From Lysobacteraceae bacterium PS02340 (lineage in GTDB: Bacteria > Pseudomonadota > Gammaproteobacteria > Xanthomonadales > Xanthomonadaceae): a DNA stretch of 64,000 bases. The stretch is taken from contig JASCOC010000015.1 in assembly GCA_029959605.1 (NCBI GenBank), forward strand, positions 33,062 to 97,061, written 5' to 3'. The translations under genes were made by a program, and so were the position numbers. Below the pieces are notes generated by a model. That model had not been told where the DNA came from, did no database searches, and was given only the letters and a program-made list of their open reading frames with translations. Below are positions 58,257-64,000 of the stretch, piece after piece. The stretch's first letter is position 1, and every line of letters begins with the position of its first letter.

Positions 58257-59546
58257 ATGACCGCACCGCTGCCCGCACGCGACGACATCCGCATCGCCGT
58301 CATCGGCCTCGGCTACGTGGGCCTGCCGCTCGCGGTCGCATTCGGCCGCCGCCACGCGACGCTGGGCTTCGACATCGACCAGACGCGTGTGGCCGGTCTG
58401 CAGCGCGGCGACGACCACACCCGCGAACTGTCGCCCGACGAACTGCGCGCGGCCGCGCGTCTGCGCTACAGCGCCGACGCGACCGATCTCGCAAGCTGCA
58501 ACGTACACATCGTCACCGTGCCGACGCCGGTCGATGCCTACAAGCGGCCCGACCTGTCGGCTCTGGAAGCCTCGAGTCGCGCGGTCGGCGCCGCCCTGCA
58601 GCGCGGTGGCGTGGTGATCTTCGAGTCGACCGTCTATCCGGGCGCGACGGAAGAGATCTGCGTGCCGATTCTCGAAGCCGTGTCGGGCCTGCGGTATCGC
58701 GACGATTTCCACGTCGGCTACAGCCCTGAACGCATCAATCCCGGCGACAAGCAGCACCGGCTGGAGAACACGCTCAAGGTCACCGCCGGTTCCAGCGACG
58801 CGGCAGCCGGTTTCGTCGACGCGCTGTATCGCGACATCGTCGAAGCCGGCACGCATCGCGTGTCGAGCATCCGCGTGGCAGAAGCGGCCAAGGTCATCGA
58901 GAACACCCAGCGCGACGTCAACATCGCCTTGGTCAACGAGCTCGCGCTGATCTTCGACCGCCTCGGCATCGACACGCACGAAGTGCTCGAAGCCGCGGGC
59001 ACGAAGTGGAACTTCCTGCCGTTCCGCCCGGGTCTCGTCGGCGGCCACTGCATCGGCGTCGATCCGTATTACCTGACGCACAAGGCGCAGGAGATCGGCT
59101 ACCACCCCGAAGTGATCCTCGCCGGCCGCCGCATCAACGACAGCATGGGCCTGCACGTCGCCCAGCGCGTGGTGAAGCTGATGCAGCAGCGCGGCATCCA
59201 GACCGCCGGCGCACGCGTGCTGGTGCTGGGCCTGGCGTTCAAGGAGAACTGCCCGGACCTGCGCAACACGCGCGTGATCGACGTGGTGCGCGAACTGCAG
59301 AGCTACAGCATCGACGTCGACGTGCACGACCCGTGGGTCGCGGCGGCGTACGCGCAGCACGAATACGGGCTCACGCCGATCGGCACGCCGGAGATCGGCG
59401 CCTACGACGCGATCATCCTCGCGGTCGCACACACCCAGTTCCGCGATCTGGGCGCGGATGGCATGCGCGCGTTCGGCAAACCGAGCGCGGTGCTCTTCGA
59501 CGTCAAGGCCGTGCTGCCTGCGGACGCGGTGGACGCGCGACTCTAG
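58257..59546 (+). CDS. UDP-N-acetylhexosamine 6-dehydrogenase, TviB/WbpO family
   Basis: This enzyme oxidises the 6-OH of a UDP-N-acetylhexosamine to the uronic acid, a precursor for capsule or O-antigen. The 429 residues have the N-terminal NAD loop [14 protein letters not shown] (about 12-25), [25 protein letters not shown] and the catalytic cysteine at about 265 in [13 protein letters not shown], then [15 protein letters not shown]. These motifs are of the TviB/WbpO type rather than UDP-glucose dehydrogenase. TACACT at 58222-58227 may be its -10. No glycosyltransferase or polysaccharide gene is next to it. Confidence 0.92.
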   Translation: MTAPLPARDDIRIAVIGLGYVGLPLAVAFGRRHATLGFDIDQTRVAGLQRGDDHTRELSPDELRAAARLRYSADATDLASCNVHIVTVPTPVDAYKRPDLSALEASSRAVGAALQRGGVVIFESTVYPGATEEICVPILEAVSGLRYRDDFHVGYSPERINPGDKQHRLENTLKVTAGSSDAAAGFVDALYRDIVEAGTHRVSSIRVAEAAKVIENTQRDVNIALVNELALIFDRLGIDTHEVLEAAGTKWNFLPFRPGLVGGHCIGVDPYYLTHKAQEIGYHPEVILAGRRINDSMGLHVAQRVVKLMQQRGIQTAGARVLVLGLAFKENCPDLRNTRVIDVVRELQSYSIDVDVHDPWVAAAYAQHEYGLTPIGTPEIGAYDAIILAVAHTQFRDLGADGMRAFGKPSAVLFDVKAVLPADAVDARL

Positions 59547-59962
59547 CGCGTCGCTGCGCTGCGCCCGGATGCGCGGCGTGCATGGATGCCCCGCCCTCCA
59601 GGCTGTCGTAAAGCGGTGCCCGCTTGGAACCGGTCGATCGCGTCGCAGCGTCGCGTTCGCAATCCCGGTGTCCGACGTTCCGTTCCGGCGAGCTGACGCG
59701 CTCCGCATGCGGCGGCGTCAGCGATGCAAGTTCACCACGACGCATCGAGACCTGCCTCTGCACCGGCATGCAACGCGCGCGTAGATCTCGTCGCGCCCGC
59801 CACTCGTCGACGGGAGCGCCGCGTACGGCACGTGATCCATGCCCTCGAAGTGCATCGCGCCGCCGCGGTCGCAGGCCAATGCACGGTGCGGCGTCCACCT
59901 GTCGCGAGATGCGCAGTGGATCGAAACCGGCGCACACGTCCCGGCAAAAACACGCGCGCAAC
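59547..59962. other. Gene-free stretch between the sugar dehydrogenase and tRNA-Arg
   Basis: I support no gene here. The only structure seen is GCTGACGC (59692-59699) pairing with GCGTCAGC (59715-59722) around the palindrome CCGCATGCGG, without a T-run. Reading frames through it run into tRNA sequence and are not credible. Confidence 0.5.
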
Positions 59963-59988
59963 AAAAAAGCCAGCGATCGCTCGCTGGC
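59963..59988 (-). terminator. Intrinsic terminator of tRNA-Arg
   Basis: On the minus strand GCCAGCGA and TCGCTGGC pair over GCGA, followed by TTTTTTG. It lies 14 bases past the tRNA-Arg CCA end. Confidence 0.9.
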
Positions 59989-60001
59989 CTCTTCGTTGTT
60001 C

Positions 60002-60078
60002 TGGTGCGCCCGGAAGGATTCGAACCTCCGACCCCCAAGTTCGTAGCCTGGTGCTCTATCCAACTGAGCTACGGGCGC
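60002..60078 (-). tRNA. tRNA-Arg (anticodon ACG)
   Basis: A 77-base cloverleaf on the minus strand: acceptor GCGCCCG with CGGGCGC, D-arm with AGTTGGA loop, anticodon stem CCAGG/CTTGG, loop CTACGAA (ACG, inosine-modified to read CGN), T-arm GGAGG-TTCGAAT-CCTTC, discriminator A and encoded CCA. It lies 102 bases after tRNA-Ser and has its own promoter. Confidence 0.97.
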
Positions 60079-60094
60079 CTTGAACAGAAGCGGA

Positions 60095-60123
60095 ATTTTC
60101 TAGCAAAACGTTTGCTTCGTCAA
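60095..60123 (-). promoter_or_regulatory. Promoter of tRNA-Arg
   Basis: TTGACG (60123-60118) and GAAAAT (60100-60095) are 17 bases apart on the minus strand within an AT-rich gap. Initiation would fall near 60088, about ten bases before the tRNA. Confidence 0.6.
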
Positions 60124-60180
60124 CCACTATCCAGAATTTTTCTCTGCGATTTCCGAAGAAATCCGATCGAATTCGAGCAG

Positions 60181-60273
60181 TGGCGGAGAGTGAGGGATTC
60201 GAACCCTCGATGGAGTTTTAAGCCCCATACTCCCTTAGCAGGGGAGCCCCTTCAGCCACTCGGGCAACTCTCC
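60181..60273 (-). tRNA. tRNA-Ser (anticodon GCT)
   Basis: A 93-base type II tRNA on the minus strand: acceptor GGAGAGT with ACTCTCC, anticodon stem CTCCC/GGGAG, loop CTGCTAA (GCT, reads AGC/AGU), a long variable arm (TATGGGGCTTAAAACTCCATC), T-arm GAGGG-TTCGAAT-CCCTC, discriminator G and encoded CCA. It lies between csrA and tRNA-Arg, as serV does in E. coli. Confidence 0.97.
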
Positions 60274-60312
60274 GAAGCAACACGTTCGACGCAAGCGCCG
60301 AACGCGGTGCGA

Positions 60313-60341
60313 AGGATAACGGCTCAGGGCGTCTGCGGCAA
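60313..60341 (-). promoter_or_regulatory. Probable promoter of tRNA-Ser inside the end of csrA
   Basis: TTGCCG (60341-60336) and TATCCT (60318-60313) are 17 bases apart on the minus strand. The -35 overlaps the last codons of csrA. Initiation near 60306 leaves a leader of about 33 bases. Confidence 0.45.
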
Positions 60342-60530
60342 ATCTTCTTGCGCATCGGCACCATCGCCTTCGCGATGGATGCGCTGATAGATCTCCTCGC
60401 GGTGCACGGCGACGTCCTTGGGTGCGGTGATACCGATGCGCACCTGGTTGCCCTTGACGCCCAATACGGTGACCGACACCTGGTCACCAATCATCAGCGT
60501 CTCCCCGACGCGGCGGGTCAAAATCAGCAT
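60324..60530 (-). CDS. csrA: Carbon storage regulator CsrA
   Basis: CsrA is a small RNA-binding dimer that blocks or stabilises mRNAs with GGA motifs and controls motility, virulence factors and carbon flow. The 68 residues begin [24 protein letters not shown], and the RNA-binding arginine is kept in [10 protein letters not shown]. The ATG at 60530 has AGGAG at good spacing; this GGA-containing site could allow self-regulation. It lies 157 bases after alaS, the same order as alaS-csrA in E. coli. Confidence 0.97.
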   Translation of the reverse strand: MLILTRRVGETLMIGDQVSVTVLGVKGNQVRIGITAPKDVAVHREEIYQRIHREGDGADAQEDLPQTP

Positions 60531-60687
60531 AGCAATCTCCTGGAACCGGCCCGTTTCGAGGCGCCGGCGTGGACTGTATTCGGACCGTTCTCGACCTTGG
60601 AAACCGATTACAGACCTCGTTAGGCCGTGAAGCATGTCCCCTGCCGGGCGGCCGGTCAACAACCGGGGACGGGCGTTTAGCGCCCGC

Positions 60688-63333
<2,646 letters not shown>

Positions 63334-63498
63334 GGGCCTGGCGTGACGGACGTGCTGGAGGGATAGGGGCATCCCCGGCAGCCGTGCGCGCCCGCCATCT
63401 CGGCGGGGACAGGTCCGGAGCCATGCCCACAGCCGCAAAGGGTAGCAGGCCGTCCGGGGGCCACGCGCGCCGCTGCACCGGCGCAACCCGCGTGCGTG

Positions 63499-64000
63499 CT
63501 AGAAGGCGCCTCGATCGTCCCGCAACGCGCGGACCGCGCCATAGGCGGTCTCGCCGTCGAACCCGCGACGCAGCAGGAAATCCACGGCCTTGCGCCGCAG
63601 TGCCGGATCGTCCGCGAACGCGGCCACGTCGTAACGGCGTTCGAGCAGATCGCGTGCGCGCTGCGGCCAATCGGCCTCGCCGTCGGCGGCCAGCGATTCG
63701 AAGGCGGCAGCGATCCTGCCCGCATCGAGCCGATGGGTCGCCAGTTCGGCCTCGATCCGCAACGGGCCGTGGCCGCCCGTGGCCCGAGTGCGGGCGAGGC
63801 TCGCGGCGAAGCGGCCGTCGTCCTGCCAGCCGGCCTCGCGCATGCGTTCGACGGCATCGGCGGCGGCCTCGGGCTCGATGCCGCGCGCGGCGAGCTTGCG
63901 CAGGAGTTCGGGTTGCGAATGCTCACGCCGTACCAGCAACGACAACGCCCGCTGGGCGGGCGTCAGTTCGCGGCGTTTCCTGCGCCTGCCTGTGGCAGGC
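63499..64000 (-). CDS. recX: Regulatory protein RecX (5' end cut by window)
   Basis: RecX inhibits RecA filament growth. The visible 167 residues hold the three-helix repeats of the family: SLLVRREHSQPELLRKLAARGIEPEAA, GWQDDGRFAASLARTRATGGHGPLRIEAEL, and DPALRRKAVDFLLRRGFDGETAYGAVR. The frame remains open to the window edge with the basic stretch GRRRKRRELTPAQRAL, so the start lies outside; an in-frame TTG at 63945 is too far in to be the true start. recA is expected just upstream. Confidence 0.92.
   Translation of the reverse strand, partial: PATGRRRKRRELTPAQRALSLLVRREHSQPELLRKLAARGIEPEAAADAVERMREAGWQDDGRFAASLARTRATGGHGPLRIEAELATHRLDAGRIAAAFESLAADGEADWPQRARDLLERRYDVAAFADDPALRRKAVDFLLRRGFDGETAYGAVRALRDDRGAF

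Noticed and set aside
59547..60341. A genomic island or prophage end at the tRNA pair
   Set aside because: No integrase, attachment-site repeat or phage gene is seen; the csrA-Ser-Arg order is conserved in distant bacteria.
59503..60387. Open frames across tRNA-Arg and tRNA-Ser (motifs such as RKDSNLRPPSS and RPEGFEPPTPKF)
   Set aside because: These peptides are translations of tRNA genes or their complements and are common false calls.
63499..63945. A complete short recX starting at 63945
   Set aside because: That codon is TTG inside the conserved ALSLLVRREHS segment; homology continues upstream to the window edge, so the gene is partial.

Overview
This is a GC-rich stretch of chromosome, mostly housekeeping genes. 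Its gene content and order point to the Xanthomonadaceae/Lysobacterales, close to Lysobacter or Luteimonas. The blocks that suggest this are trpF-LysR-trpB-trpA-accD beside truA-fimV-asd, metG followed by a short RnfB-like ferredoxin, and recX-alaS-csrA-tRNA-Ser-tRNA-Arg. The genus is an inference from memory of related genomes; no search was run. Genes are tightly packed, and many neighbours share 4-base ATGA or GTGA stop/start overlaps.

Layout. 1-8165: tryptophan, fatty acid and cell wall genes (2OG-Fe(II) oxygenase, glmM, accD, trpA, a small secreted protein, trpB on the minus strand; a divergent LysR regulator; then trpF and truA). 8174-13452: fimV, asd, a D-2-hydroxyacid dehydrogenase and aroC. 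13599-13766: a MITE-like repeat. 13792-18186: prmB, a SCO-type copper protein, psd, a second repeat patch and a MltD-type lytic transglycosylase. 18314-25142: a HerA-like ATPase, greB, a lipoprotein, rimO with a small secreted partner, dienelactone hydrolase, a HIT protein, an RDD protein and dcd. 25225-26076: apbC.

26129-33721 is the clearest accessory block. It lies between apbC and metG and holds a TPR-sulfotransferase, a divergent TonB-dependent receptor, a secreted S9 serine peptidase and a DUF2147 protein. It looks like an outer-membrane uptake and peptide-processing module; the substrate is unknown.

34047-51109: metG, an RnfB-like ferredoxin, a TraB/GumN-type protein, a DUF1684 lipoprotein, then mutL-amiC-tsaE-nnr with divergent queG, pgi-panD-panC-panB, and folK-pcnB. 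51233-54942: tRNA-Glu(CTC), fdxA, a BamC-like lipoprotein, dapA, gcvR and bcp. 55064-59546: a PIN-PhoH ATPase, thiD, an alpha/beta hydrolase and a lone nucleotide-sugar dehydrogenase. 59963-64000: tRNA-Arg, tRNA-Ser, csrA, alaS and the 3' part of recX.

No CRISPR array, integrase, transposase gene or rRNA was seen. The non-coding signals of most interest are a two-box operator between trpB and its LysR regulator, interlocked divergent promoters between dapA and gcvR (both with TTG starts), and a 26-base divergent spacer between nnr and queG.
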